64,000 nt of DNA from Orthonyx spaldingii (GCA_013397795.1 VZTJ01002448.1:62001-126000), one strand, 5' to 3'; counted from the first letter of the stretch, positions 50,637-62,324 are shown. A program made the numbers and translations. Notes: generated by a model not told the origin, from the sequence alone.

Positions 50637-52397
50637 CTATATTATGGACATAACACAGGTAAGTATTCTACAGAGTTTTCAGTACCAGTTGTAACAGCAG
50701 AAAAAAAAGTCATCACAAACACCTAAACCACTCTAGAAAGAGGTTTGCTTTCAGATGTTCTCTGTATTCAGGCAAAATAAGACCTTAAGAAGATCTGATC
50801 ATCTCCACTAATGCTCCTTCAATACACAGAGTGGCTGTAAATTGGAAAACACTCTGTAACTAGTGACACTTGTAGACAACAGCAAGTTCTTGATACAATG
50901 TGAAATGAGACCTTCAGGTAATTTGCTTAAGGCATATCATTGAAATTAACACAGACCTATCAAAAGCATTCAAGTTAATTGGATTTTGTTTGAAGCAAAT
51001 TAGAAGGTGGCAGTACAGATTGTTCACTTCTCCTGGCAAAATGAAATGCTGAAGCAGACATCTGCCCACATCGTAAGTGTGAGAACTTTCAGAAGGTTAA
51101 GAAAAGAACTTCAGAAGGGACATATTTTTCCTCACTATGAAGCAGTAAAATGCTTATTAATCTGGGAGGAGGACAGAGGAAGTAAGAATGAGAATATTGC
51201 AATTTTAGGAGATCTGGTAGCTTCCTCACTAAAATGCACCCCCCTCTCTGTAATGCTATTCACAAGTAACATGTTAACTGAGAGTCCTTTGCTTTAAACA
51301 TTTCCTTTAGCTGTGACAGTGACACACTGGGATGGGGAGCCATTCACTAGGGCTTTTTGTAATTTCTCCCGCCTCAAACAGTTTCACACAATCCAAGGAA
51401 CACCATGCATGCATTGGCAGGGCATGCACTCGTGGAGGTGGGCTGCACTCCTATAGGGTGTATACCAGGGGAGGACTTTAGTGATAAAGGCAGAGCGATG
51501 AGTTGTGCTTATCACTGCAACATCTGCTGCCAGGCAGTTGCTGAATCCAGAGTTTCATGTTAGGCAGCTAAATTCCCTGTATTAGGCACAGAGGTACTCA
51601 GACTCCTTCTGCCCTACACTGAGGCTAGGCTGCTACAACAGGGATCTGCCTAAATAAGCCAACAGGAATGTTTCTCAGGGAGGTAGCAGACTAACTCCAG
51701 GCTGTAGCACTTCCCTTCATCAGAGATTAACAGCGACTAAATCTTTCCTGGAATGTAGAGAAAGGCTTGTAAATCCCATGTCTGACAAGTGAGTTTGCAA
51801 AGTACCTGACTAGAAAGGCAGTTTCTATCCATCTTTGGTTCCAGGAACACTTAATTATATGATATAAAAGATTTCTGTTTATTATTAGAATTTTATTGTA
51901 TGGAAGCCATCCAAAGCAGCTAAAAATTGTTACAGCTCATGAAACAAACATATTTTCTTCTATATGCTGCCATCTTCTGCTCCACAACTGAAGTTTTCAT
52001 TTAAGCAGCTACACTGTATGCTTGGGAAAATATGAGCATGAAGAATATCACTGCATTTTTATAGCTGGTCTAAACAAGTGCTGTTAATCTCACTGTGGCT
52101 GTTCTATCAATTGTTTGTCAGTATTCTGCACAAGGCATAAACACTGTAATTCCCAGAGAGATAAGCAGTTTTAGGAAAGCATGAGATATTCAACAGACAA
52201 GATTCTAAACCTCCCTTGCATCAGTATGTCACTGTGTCAATACAGGTGATAAAGAAACTGCAGTTGCTTACATAGTTCTTTGCCTAGTCCATAACAATCC
52301 CCTCTGCACTGTGTAGTAATTTCTTTCGGTGTCATGTGTGGAAAAAATTGCCTTTCCACAAAGCATGTTTTTAGAGGACATAGAATTGCAGTGCATT

Positions 52398-52419
52398 AAA
52401 AAAAAAAAAACAAACAAAC
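52398..52419. repeat. Poly(A) run followed by (CAAA)n
   Basis: 13 A then two to three CAAA units, about 150 bp before the CR1 element. CR1 does not use poly(A), so this run is unrelated to it. Confidence 0.75.
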
Positions 52420-52567
52420 CAGGAAAAGGGAGAAAGCCAATTAAAGATTGGAGGAAAAAAATAATAATAAAAACATTTATTAATGTAAAGATTTAGGTTT
52501 GCTCCAAAGATGTGGAGTTATGTGAAATCCTAACCTCCTTTGGTATAACCCAGAGAGTTATCGTCCT

Positions 52568-52908
52568 GGGGAAGATCTCATTGCAACCTTCTGGTACTTG
52601 AAGAGACTTATAAAAAAGAGGGGGAACAACATTTTAATGTGGGCAGATAGTGACAGGACAAGGGAGAATGGTTTTAAACTAAAACAGGAGAGATTTACAT
52701 TAGATGCTAGGAAGAAATTCTTTACTCAGAGGGTGGTGAGGCACTGGAACAAGTTGCCCAGAGAAGTTGTGGATGCCCCATCCCTGGAAGCATTTGAGAC
52801 CAGGATGGTGGTGCTCAGGTGAATCTGGTCTAGTGCCCATGGCAGAAGGGCTGGAATTAGACGATCTTTAAGGTCCCTTCCAACCCAAGTCTTTCTATGA
52901 TTCTATGA
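52568..52908 (+). mobile_element. CR1 LINE, 3' end with terminal octamer repeats
   Basis: Non-LTR retrotransposon remnant in a NAV3 intron, antisense to NAV3. It is truncated at the 5' end, as is usual for CR1. It keeps the C-terminus of the ORF2 reverse transcriptase in one open frame (52598-52822), including VVRHWNKLPREVVDAPSLEA, which is characteristic of CR1. After the frame it has the usual 3' UTR ending in AAGGTCCCTTCCAACCCAAG and about two ATTCTATG units in place of poly(A). It is the least decayed copy in the window, so probably the youngest, but has no complete ORF and is immobile. Confidence 0.95.
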
Positions 52909-53376
52909 AAACGTCCTTGTTCACAAGCCTTTTCCCACAAGCCTGTGTACCTACATGTGTATATAGGTGGTAGAGGATTACAAAGACCAAAGCTATTTTC
53001 TTGCACCAGTGTAAAGCTTATTAACTGCTCCATTCAGGGATAGGCTGAGACTGCCTTCACTTAGGAAGACAATCTGAGCTGTATTTAGCCATGCTGGGAA
53101 CTCTTTAAACAATGGGAAAAACCCCACCTTCCTTCAGTCACAGAGGAGAAATCCTCTTCATAAAATACAAGTTATGTTAGTACTGGAGCAGACAAAGCCA
53201 AATTGTACATCAGAGTAAGAGCAGGTGAAAAGGAATTTGAGTCTGCCTTCTATAACCCCCAAAGATTTTCCTCTTGCAAATGCAACAGCATTCATACCAG
53301 GATGCATTGTTTAAAAATAGCTTGGAGAAAGCCTTTGAAAAAAATTTAAAAAATTTCTAGGAATAATATGACATAC

Positions 53377-53495
53377 TTGGAGTCCTTCTCTCACAGCTTC
53401 CAGAAGATATGGAACCAGTGAATAGTTCCAAAGGTCTGTGAACCACACTCTGGAGCCATCAACATCCATAGGGCAAGGGAGGAAGAGACGGGGAC
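53377..53495 (-). CDS. NAV3: NAV3 exon (PRLFLPCPMDVDGSRVWFTD...)
   Basis: 119 nt, acceptor AACTTGACTTCTCAG, donor GTATGT; entry phase 1 (Gly codon completed), exit phase 0. It encodes PRLFLPCPMDVDGSRVWFTD and LWNYSLVPYLLEAVREGLQ. This is a strongly conserved navigator segment after the ATPase core. The downstream intron is 2,740 bp and carries the best-preserved CR1 element in the window in the opposite orientation. Confidence 0.96.
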
Positions 53496-54114
53496 CTGAG
53501 AAGTCAAGTTGTGTATTAAAAAAGGTAGAACTAGGAAACACGCGTTAAATAATCATTGCAAAATTAAAAGACCAGTACTGGAACAAGCTCAGGTTAAGAG
53601 ACTACTAAAACAGGACTACATTAAAGGAGTTAACAGTCTCCTGTTATTAAAAATGAACTGGTGTCACTTAGTCCAATTTTAGGGCCTGATGATCACTTAC
53701 AAGTTTTATGGAAAAGCTATGTAAAAGCTGACATCTTTGCTAATGTAGTTATTCCATTAAAAGGCCTCAGGTCCAAAGGTTTTTATTGCTCTAATTATAC
53801 TTCAGTGTGAAAGCAGGAGAAAAAAAATTAAGCTTAGGAAAGTTACTGTTGGGGTAACTTTTTTAGTTTTAAAAATTGTGATATTTTACTTGAAAGTATT
53901 TAGCAAGAAAGGAAGAACTACCAGAAAATATATATACTCTCTCATTAAACGTCCCATTTTCTTTTCAATCTTGCTGACAACTAGACGAATTCCCCACATC
54001 CATATGGTACTTCCCATTGAGCCATGGCAACATAAAAAAAAAAAAATATTTCTTCAGAATCCCTAAAATGCTCAGCCTGCATCCTTATTTCAAACCATTC
54101 CACAATGAACTCAC

Positions 54115-54311
54115 CAATGGTTACATCTGAAGAGCTGTGTGTTTCTAGGAAGCTGTTGAGATGATGCCATGTTTTGGGGATCCAGTCAATGATTTTCATA
54201 AGCTCATTATTGCGTATGTTCTTCTCTATTTCAGTTTCAATCAGTTTCCTTCTCAGATATCTTCCTAAGAAACCTTTAACAGGCTCTGTGTGATTAGCAC
54301 ACAGCACCCAC
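54115..54311 (-). CDS. NAV3: NAV3 exon (WVLCANHTEPVKGFLGRYLRR...)
   Basis: 197 nt, acceptor TCTCTTCTACCCAG, donor GTGAGT; entry phase 2, exit phase 1. It encodes WVLCANHTEPVKGFLGRYLR, RKLIETEIEKNIRNNELMK, IIDWIPKTWHHLNSFLETHS and SSDVTI. This is the C-terminal helical part of the AAA region. The RYLRR segment is the place to look for an arginine finger, though I cannot assign it from sequence alone. It is nearly identical to the mammalian NAV3 segment as I remember it. The intron downstream is 619 bp. Confidence 0.96.
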
Positions 54312-54744
54312 CTGGGTAGAAGAGATAAATTGCAAGCAGCAATGAATAGCAAATACATTATTTCCTCTTAAACCTATAGATTAAAGTAATGTCATAAGTT
54401 TCTGAGTCTCATTAGTCAGCAAGTATACCACTGCTCCAATAAACCTCATTACTGCTCACTGTTTCAGCACAGCCATTTCAGGTTCCAGCAGGAATTCAAG
54501 ATAGTGCCAACAACAAATGAAATGCAGGAGTGCAATAATCTTCAGCAACTTCTAGAGGTGCCAGACACTACCTTATTTCTTTTACCATTCCCCAACACCA
54601 TTCAGAGACCCATCGATAGAGCAGAGACAGTGAAACTAAAATACTTTACTGTGATGAGACACAAGATCAATATTTGTCAAAGAATTGGGCTTAGAAGCAG
54701 GGAGCTGTGCAAACATGGCCACAGTAAATACAGAGTGAATGTAC

Positions 54745-54816
54745 CTGAAATTGTGATGCATCTCCAGATTTGGTGAAGAAGAAACTCCCTGATTCATGGT
54801 TCCAATAATATAGGGA
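54745..54816 (-). CDS. NAV3: NAV3 small exon (PYIIGTMNQGVSSSPNLEMHHNF)
   Basis: 72 nt, acceptor GATAAAAGT...TCTTTCCAG-type pyrimidine run ending CCAG, donor GTACAT (weak). Entry phase 2 completes the Cys codon of CKYNKC; exit phase 2 leaves AG of an Arg codon. It encodes PYIIGTMNQGVSSSPNLEMH then HNF. This lies in the AAA core just after Walker B; TMNQ sits where sensor-type polar residues occur in AAA folds (inference). Too short to be seen as an open frame by itself; it was found from the flanking phases. The intron to the next exon is 433 bp. Confidence 0.94.
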
Positions 54817-55711
54817 CTGGAAAGATAAAAGTGGTAGGATTTTTTGAGGGAGAATTAGTTCAAATATTCAGAGTGTAGTTCTTCTTCTTATTATCTGCAC
54901 TAAGCCAATTTCAGAAGCCTCTGGATATATTGTAGTCATAGATTTAAAATATTTCTGAGGTACCCTTTTAAAAATGTTTATTCTTGTATGATTTCCCTAT
55001 TTGCATACATGTAGTTTACTAGTGCTCATCTAAAATGAAGAAGTAAATGAAACAACCCTGTCTTAATATAATTAATAATTTGGCAGTAGGCTTAGTTTTT
55101 TCATTTCAAAAGCCAGTGAATCTCAGGAGTGAGACATTGCATGCAATGATTTTATGAAGGGTGGTCCCTATGATGTCACTTTTACAGCAGAAATAACCAA
55201 TGTTATAGGCCAGTAAAAGTTCTACAAGACATTATTTTTACTCTTGCTTGAGAATAAAGGACAGTCAGCCAACTTTGTACTTCTGCACTGCTGCAGGAAA
55301 ACTGTGGAAAGGGCAAATCAGCTAGATACACAACTGCTTCTGCATGGCATGGTTTATCCCAAATTCCACACTTACAAAGTGTAAACTGTTCTCATGGTAC
55401 TAACGAGCTTGTGAAATCTGACAGGGTGCAAAGGATAAGACTAATTTAGCCAAGTGTTTAAGTACATGCTTAAATTTTGTGGTGCATTTACATCTCACTG
55501 AGAAGCATGGGAGTCATGTAAATGAAGTGAAGGAGACAACTAAGTACTTGGCTGAAGAGGGTTAAAATTATTGAAGCACATAACAGCCTTGCAGATTGCA
55601 TATGGGAGTCTAAGTTTTCACTGGGACATTTTATTTTGCAAAATAACAAAGAGCTTTTACTGTTTTAATTGCAAAACATGTATGCAAGGAGAGAGAAGAG
55701 TTACTACCTAC

Positions 55712-55866
55712 CATTTATTATATTTACAGTTAAGGAAACCATTGAAGATGTCACTTAGTGAACTGATGTGGTGGAGGTTATCAAGAATTATGACGACAGG
55801 GAGGTCAGCACCATTGTTGTCAGCACTGCATTGCTCAGCTAGGTTTGCTAGATATTGTCGCAGATC
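55712..55866 (-). CDS. NAV3: NAV3 exon with Walker B position (VVIILDNLHH)
   Basis: 155 nt, entry phase 0, exit phase 2; donor GTAGGT. The acceptor is TTATTACTTCTGCTGAAG, with AAG rather than the commoner CAG/TAG. It encodes LRQYLANLAEQCSADNNG, ADLPVVIILDNLHHISSL and SDIFNGFLNCKYNK. VVIILDN (55777-55797) has the hydrophobic strand and Asp of Walker B, but Asn stands where typical AAA proteins have the catalytic Glu. The first residue is Asp where I recall Glu in mammals, a conservative change. The following intron is 895 bp. Confidence 0.96.
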
Positions 55867-57853
55867 CTTCAGCAGAAGTAATAAAAACACAGAAACAAAA
55901 TCACAAAAAAACGCCCCAAGCCCAGGAAAGAATAATCCAATTAGACCATAGATGTAATTTCACTGGAAAAAATAAATTCAGAAAGTTAAAATGACTGCTA
56001 AAGAGTTTTTCTTCTGTGGATCACTCAGCTAGATCTGCACATGCAAGACAACATACTCCTTACACAGGACAACATTGAAGCCACATGCTAGGAATAATCA
56101 AAGTTGTTAAACACAAGGCACTGTGTTTAGACTGAAGTATTCTGAGTTGGTGGACATATTCCTTAGAAATTTGTGGATAAAATATCTCCAGAGGACAATA
56201 GGTTGCAATAAAATTTGCCATTTCTAGTGGGGCGAGATACTCACATTAATTTTTGGACCTTTGTTCTTACGAATGCCTCATTTACATACCAAAAAACCCC
56301 ACCACACTTTTACACAATTTCGGTGTACTGAACTGCTCCTTTAGATATCTCCTTTCAGCACTCTCACTGAAAATCTGCCTACCCTCTTGGGGATGCTTTA
56401 TCACACCTCATAATAAAATTTGTTGTGTAATTTCGTCTTTCCTGTCAGCTGTCTGGCTGCTGTTTAGGGTAGAAGTAAAAGAGAACTTTCTATAATCAAA
56501 ACATTTCATATTTTTGTCAACACTTTGTTGCTCTTGAGGATCTGGGCTAGTCAAGTTTTACAGCTGTATCTCTAGAGTTATCTAATTTTGTCAGGGTTGG
56601 AAATGCTCAGTATTATGGACAAAGTTCCTATTGTCATTTTATTTTCTGGCTCAGGGATAGCAGAATCTTTTCTTCTTTAATGGGAACACACACCTTTTTT
56701 ATTTCAAGAAAGATTTTTCTTTGCCTTTTTATGATCAGGTGTCTCTCAGGGAACATTGCGGGTTTCTTCCATGGAACAGTACCATCTGTATTATTCAAAC
56801 ACCCTTGGGATTTGACAATGTTGCTTTTTCTTTTTTTTAATACAAACTCAAAGTTCTACATAAATTTTGATAGAAGTAAAGGAAAAGGGGAAAAAACCCC
56901 TAATCAATCCAATCCCAAAAACAACAGCCAAATACCAAAACACACAGACCAAGAAATTTACCAGAAATCCAAAATCTGGCTCTTTTGTGGGACAATTTTC
57001 TTTACAGATGTGAATGGTATAACAATAAAACATAAACACATTCCCTGCCAAAGTAAATGGCATCACAAATCCTCTGTGTAACGACAGTGAAAAGCAGTTA
57101 TTTTTGCCAGAATGGTCCTCTTGCCCCTTTGGGATCTGTATGCTCTTCCTTCTTATATTATGTTAGCATTCATTATGTTCTGTGCAAATCAGAAAGCTCT
57201 GGGCAAACCCTTTCATTTCTTTTCCCTCAGATACCAAGTCAGGAGTACACCCAATTCAGGACAGCCAAGTGAACAGTATTATCTGTGGCTAGCACAGTAG
57301 TCATGCTAGAAGGCTGATAATCTGAGCTATGTAAATCACTGGGAACGTGACATGATGTGTGAGGCCATTTCAGTATGGTGGTCAGCTTCCTGACTGATGC
57401 ACACCAGAAATCATGACAGTTGTATTTTTCCAGTGCTGATTAAGAAACTGGGCCCAAGACAGTAATTCCAAATCCCCACTTTGAAATCTTTTCTAACAAA
57501 GGCTGATGTTATTGTCATAGAAAATCAAGTTACACTAGTATTACTATATATCCAACCTTCTCACAAAGGAATTACACACACTCCAAAAATTTAATTTACA
57601 TAGGAGGTGGACTCTGCATCTATACTTAAAGTGGGTTTCCTCAAGAGGGGGAAAATTGAGACTTCCTTCACAGTGCTTCAATGGTTTGTTCAGAACAGAA
57701 AGATCTGGTCCCTGTACATCACTGGGAGTGGTGACTGAATTCTCATAGGAAGAAATGCTAACTGAGCAGCAAAAGGGTACACCAAGTAATAGAATCTGTT
57801 CTGCATCATCACTACAAGTTGGGCAACAGATTGTGTTTTCAACTGTAACTTAC
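55867..57853 (-). other. NAV3: NAV3 intron inside the ATPase-coding region
   Basis: 1,987 bp, phase 0, between the Walker A and Walker B exons. Only spurious frames are present, and no repeat family is recognised. Confidence 0.85.
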
Positions 57854-58089
57854 CTTGCTTGACTTGTGATCTATGTTAAAAGTTGCAATTGCATCCTCAG
57901 TTTTTTTTCTGCCAGATTTAGTTATAATATATTCAGCCAGCCTGTTAGCTAAATAGGTCTTTCCTGTACCACTGGGTCCCGACAGAATAATTCTGCGATG
58001 CTCCATCAGTAAATTAAAGTACCGTTGGGTAATTGGCTTAGGAATTAATGTGTCAAACACAAAACTGTCCAAACTGTTTTCTTCCACTC
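57854..58089 (-). CDS. NAV3: NAV3 exon with Walker A (P-loop) of the AAA ATPase domain
   Basis: 236 nt, acceptor CTTTTATCCCCAG, donor GTAAGT; entry phase 1, exit phase 0. It encodes ENSLDSFVFDTLIPKPITQR, RYFNLLMEHRRIILS, then the Walker A GPSGTGKT (57956-57979) followed by YLANRLAEYIITKSGRKKTE and NIDHKSSK. The P-loop is complete, including the catalytic-loop Lys and the following Thr, so nucleotide binding is expected. Navigators are unusual cytoskeletal proteins in carrying this AAA-type domain. This exon gives the most secure family assignment in the window. The intron downstream is 1,987 bp. Confidence 0.97.
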
Positions 58090-58835
58090 CTGGGGATAAA
58101 AGAAAAGAAAAATGGCCTGTCTTATCCTTGCTAAGGTAGTTATTTGGCCCAGCACTTGATGACATCAGTGCTATACCCAAAGCAAGGTAAGATACTTACA
58201 TCAAATCTTCTAAATCAAATCCCTATTAAGGACTTCTTTACTATGGAAACGCTGATATACTTCCACAAAAAATTAAACAGCAGTAGTGGGTTGAGATTAG
58301 TGGGAGGGAGGCAATCAAAGTAAATGTGAAGAGAAGGTTCAGTGAGGCAAAAATATATGTTTCAGACATTACTGGCAATGATGACAAAAAAAAGGTCAAA
58401 GTGACAGCCAGAAGGGTTAGCAGTTGTCACATCAATGTATGTAAAGTTCTTCTGAAGGCCTCCTCTCCCCTCCAATAGCAAATCCCTAGAGCTTTTGAAA
58501 TGTATAGAATTTTTCCTGTGGAACTGAATAAAGCATAAATATTTCTCATCGTAATCTCTGGTTTGGGGTTGGTTTTTTTTGCCACTATTTAGAAATCTTG
58601 TACTTTGCTGTGATTTGGTAGTCAGGCAGGGGAGGACAGATATTCTTAGATTTCCCTCAAAAGGCTGCACTGCGATAGATTTTATGCAATGTCTTACAGA
58701 GAGTTTATCTGATAAATGTGTCCTCGAACTAGAGACAATACAGAAAGATCCGCTGTAAGAAAAATAAATATGAAAGGATAGGGAAATGAAGTGTAGAACT
58801 CTACAGTATCGGCAGAAGTATTCTTTGGGTTTTAC

Positions 58836-59004
58836 CTTTCAGGTTCACAGTGATGACATTATTATCTCCAACCAGATATCCACAAGGCAGCAGTTCAGGC
58901 ACTTCTAAACTATGGGCTCTAATTACATCCCCTATACAATAGCTAGCAATGCAGTCAGAGCTTAAACCCAGGCTAGTAGTTGGATCCACTCGGAAAATGT
59001 ACTC
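58836..59004 (-). CDS. NAV3: NAV3 exon (EYIFRVDPTTSLGLSSDCIA...)
   Basis: 169 nt. The acceptor is TTTCATATCATTTCAG and the donor is GTAAAA (a weaker +5 position). Entry phase is 0 and exit phase is 1. It encodes SLGLSSDCIASYCIGDVIRA, then HSLEVPELLPCGYLVGDN and NVITVNLK. This block precedes the AAA domain and is characteristic of navigators. The split Gly codon (AAA G / GA) is completed by the next exon 746 bp downstream. That intron has no recognisable gene content. Confidence 0.95.
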
Positions 59005-59257
59005 CTGAAATGATATGAAAACATAAGACATAAAAATATTTATTGAATGAAAGCAAATTGGAAAACTGCCTACAGTCATAAAAAAAGGAACAGTGACATT
59101 AAGAATAAAGTTTAATAGTGGCGTTAGCTATGTATCAAAAACAACCCAAACCCAAATCAAAACAAAAACATGGCAAGACAACTCAAAGAATACAGAAATT
59201 TTCCAAAATGAAAAAGAAAATTGTAGTAATACTTAAGGTAATTTTTCCATGTCTTAC

Positions 59258-59353
59258 CTTAAAGAGACGTCTGATTACACCATCTAAAACATCCCATTTT
59301 GTTTTCCCACTGACTCCAATTGATCCTATCAGGTATGCATGTGGCTTTTGATC
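59258..59353 (-). CDS. NAV3: NAV3 exon (DQKPHAYLIGSIGVSGKTKW...)
   Basis: 96 nt, exactly 32 codons, phase 0 on both sides. The acceptor CTCTCTTTGCAG is strong and the donor is GTAAGA. It encodes AYLIGSIGVSGKTKWDVLDG and VIRRLFK, almost invariant across NAV paralogues as I know them. GVSGKTKW superficially resembles a P-loop, but the true Walker A is two exons downstream. Being symmetric, this exon could be skipped without a frameshift. The intron to the next exon is 253 bp. Confidence 0.95.
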
Positions 59354-59994
59354 CTGCAAAGAGAGATTTTTGGGAAATGGACTAGAAGTAGTGCTAATTA
59401 ATTTTCTATGAAGATTCATAATTTTCCCAATGAAGAATAGGAATATTATTTAGAATGTGATGTTATAACTTTGGTAATAATCTCTGTGCCAGAAATAGGT
59501 ATAGATTTTTACTTTGGTGCATCTTTATAAAGAAGGGAATACAGAATCTTGTTCTGCTCTTTGGTTGCATATGTGTTTTTAAAGAGATGAGTAAAAATAA
59601 AGGTTGCACTGTATTTATAATTTTTTATAACTCAGAACATGAAAACATGACAATTCAATTTCTCAGCAGCAAATTCATAGTTGCACCCTAAGGAGTTCAA
59701 GCCACAGATTTAATTTATAAAGACTTTTAAATGGAGATAGCAAGTCCCAGGACATCCTACTACTAATTAAACTGAGAACTGGTAGTGTTTAAGCCACAAC
59801 AAAGGCAGAAAGAGGCCACATGACATTCGTCTATGGCATGTGCCTAATGGTATTGAGCATGCATGACAGAGAAGAGAGCTGCTATCTATAGGATATATCC
59901 CTTCAGTTCCTTGCTTAAAACACTGAAAAAAAATCGAACTACTATATTCCAGCATTTGTTTGAGCTGTAATTCTGCTCTGGGTAATGCACTTAC

Positions 59995-60092
59995 CTTGGC
60001 TCGACTATAGCCCTTGTTTATAGTGACTAAAATCTTGACACTATGACCTTCTTTGTGGAGTGCTCCATCACCGACATCATCCAACAAAATAT
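59995..60092 (-). CDS. NAV3: NAV3 exon, NAV-specific region (ILLDDVGDG...)
   Basis: 98 nt. The acceptor is TTTTAATGTAG before AT ATT TTG, and the donor is GTAAGT. It encodes ILLDDVGDGALHKEGHSVKI and then LVTINKGYSRAK. This is the start of the conserved region N-terminal to the NAV ATPase. Mammalian NAV3 has a very similar segment, in which the middle part (here GALHKEGHS) varies most. Entry phase is 1 and exit phase is 0. The intron to the next exon is 641 bp with nothing recognisable in it. Confidence 0.94.
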
Positions 60093-61167
60093 CTACATTA
60101 AAAGAAGGACAGTGATCAGTCTGACAAATCACATCAATTATGTTGACATCGTCAGTTAAACAGTTGTTCAAAGGATTTTTTGGTTAAAAAGAAAGGCTAC
60201 CATGACAACAACTTGCAATTGTTCTAATCTGTACTCCTAACTCACCATTTCTGTTGGAGGTGAAAAAAGTCACAACTTGTCAATTTTTGAAGGAATATTA
60301 GGAGTTTTAATCATGTAGAAATTAATAGAGAATCCATAAATAAATAAAATCTTGCATTATAGTCTTATCTTTGCTTTCCCTCTTGGAACCTTTTCAAAAT
60401 TACCGTATGTTCACAAAGTAATGTTGTTTAAAAACTAAATTAACTTTATGTCTTTGGGCACTCATTTGTGCCCTTTAGAATGTTGTAAGGAGAGAAAACA
60501 AGAAATCCTTGCATTGATATTTTTGCTGTTAAGTAAAATAGCATTTAATTTCACTTTCCAGATGATTCCTTTACCTTCTGTACATGTAGCACGTATAAAG
60601 TCCTTTTTATCCCCACTAGAAAACTACTTTGGACTCCTCCAGAATATGGGACTCTATTTTCAGCCATTCCTCTAAGGAAAACTTAATTTTTCTTGGAGGT
60701 AAAGAGTGATTTTGATCTGCTCTGCACCTCTGTTTCTACCACTTCATTAACTCCTAAAATGAGAAAGCAGATGTATTTTCTATTAAAGGCTGGGCCTGCA
60801 GCTTTACTGCAAGTGATAAAACTGCTCCTTTCCTCTAGAAGTTCTCTCTGAGATTTTACTGTTAGACATTTAAACTAACTATAAAATTAGATGAGATTAT
60901 GGATTTGCATTTTCTTCAAAGGCCAGCACAATAATCCACTAACCTAAGCCCTGTTTGTTCTTAGTGTGAAAAACATCGACTTTGTGACACAGTCTGCCCA
61001 AGGTCAGATTTCATCCCAATTAAATGAGGTCCCAGTAAGATTCAGTCACTTGTTCAAAGGAAATCAAAGAAGGCTTATGAATATAATTTCAATTAATGTA
61101 TTAAAAAATAAGCTTTCATGTAAAAAGTTTGATAACTTACATCCAGATCTAAAATGCAGATTCTGCC

Positions 61168-61269
61168 GTTTTTTGGTGGGGTTTTTTTTGTTTTGTTTTG
61201 GTTTTTTTGTTTGTTTGTTTGTTTTTTTAATTTGTTGAACTAAGAAGCACCTTTTTTTCTTTTTTTTTT
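61168..61269. repeat. T-rich (GTTT)n low-complexity tract in NAV3 intron
   Basis: Two T-rich blocks (61168-61237 and 61252-61269) with GTTT units. Intronic; in the NAV3 sense it is A/C-rich. Confidence 0.8.
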
Positions 61270-62249
61270 GGTGAGTTTTAATAAATCTATGCTTGCTTTG
61301 TTCCAGGCAGACAATTCTTCTGTGTCACCACTGAATGTTTCACTTCACTTGTCTTGTGTTTTGGCATATTTGACAAACCTTTCAGCAAACCTAAGAGCTT
61401 TGATAATGTCATAGTTTGTCTGAGGGCAAATTATGGTATAACTGATCCCCTTGTGAAATTTTTCAATCTCTAAATGACCCTTATGTAGCTCTTTAAATTA
61501 ATTCTTCTCTAAATCTTTAGGAATGTGGGACCCGTTCGTAGCAAAAGAAAAAATTCCACTTTCTAAGAGCTCTCTCTCTCACTGATACAAGGGGCTGAGA
61601 AGATGTCCAAGGGACTGTAGCTTCATGGTGGTACTAATTGTTTTAATTACCCCCTGCCAGGTCTGCTTTTTAGGCATGCTATGATTATTTCAGTTCAATT
61701 CTTGTCTGAGCTCTGGCACTGGTCCTTGTTTGCTTATTTCAGTCCTGTGACTGACTGAAATAGGGGTATCTGTAACCACCAAACCCCTTTCCCAGCTTGC
61801 CACTCACACCTATCTGGAGGGTATCAACATACCCTTAGGAAGTGACAATGGATAGCTTTGGTCATTTCCAGATGACCATGGTTGAATGGAGACATTGCTC
61901 CCAGAAAGTGCAATGGCATTTTTATAATATGAAGAGCCAAAGCCCTCAATTCTCTCAGCTTAGTCCTCATCATGATTAACCTCTCCATATCTCAGGGGCT
62001 TTTGTTCAGTAGTACTCCAGCTGTCTCAGAAATCCCACAAGACTTGGTGGAAAGCTGTCACCCTTCCAAGTTCTCTGGCACGGCAACAAAATGATAATCA
62101 CAATGATCAAAAATACTGGATTCATAATGAAATGAAATTTTCCACTCCTCATTAGGCACCCTTATATCTTTAATTTCTTATAACCAAAAGTAATTACTTT
62201 GCATGTGAGAAGAACGTTTAGAACAGTAACACAGAAAATTATATAAAAC

Positions 62250-62322
62250 TTATGGAATAATGGAATCATTTAGGTTCGAAAACACCCTTAATGTCATTGA
62301 GTCTAACCACATCTCCCAGTCA
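62250..62322 (-). mobile_element. CR1 3'-terminal fragment
   Basis: A short copy of the CR1 3' end in reverse orientation: GGAATCATTTAGGTTCGAAA, then a diverged CACCCTTAATGTCATTGAGT. It lies in the first visible NAV3 intron, in the same orientation as the gene. Only the last ~70 bases are recognisable; the upstream part merges into a pyrimidine tract. Confidence 0.8.
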
Positions 62323-62324
62323 TC

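Larger units (their letters stand above)
50637..53376 (-). other. NAV3: NAV3 intron containing a CR1 element
   Basis: 2,740 bp, phase 0, GT-AG. It holds the antisense CR1 at 52568-52908 and a poly(A)/(CAAA)n run at 52398-52419. The rest is unique sequence without recognisable features. Confidence 0.88.

Noticed and set aside
58362..58670. 102-codon minus-strand frame between NAV3 exons
   Set aside because: It lies in an intron whose flanking exons already join in phase. There is no navigator similarity and no usable acceptor/donor pair.
59300..59330. GVSGKTKW as a possible second P-loop
   Set aside because: It lacks the full GxxxxGK[ST] spacing; the real Walker A GPSGTGKT is in the exon at 57854-58089.
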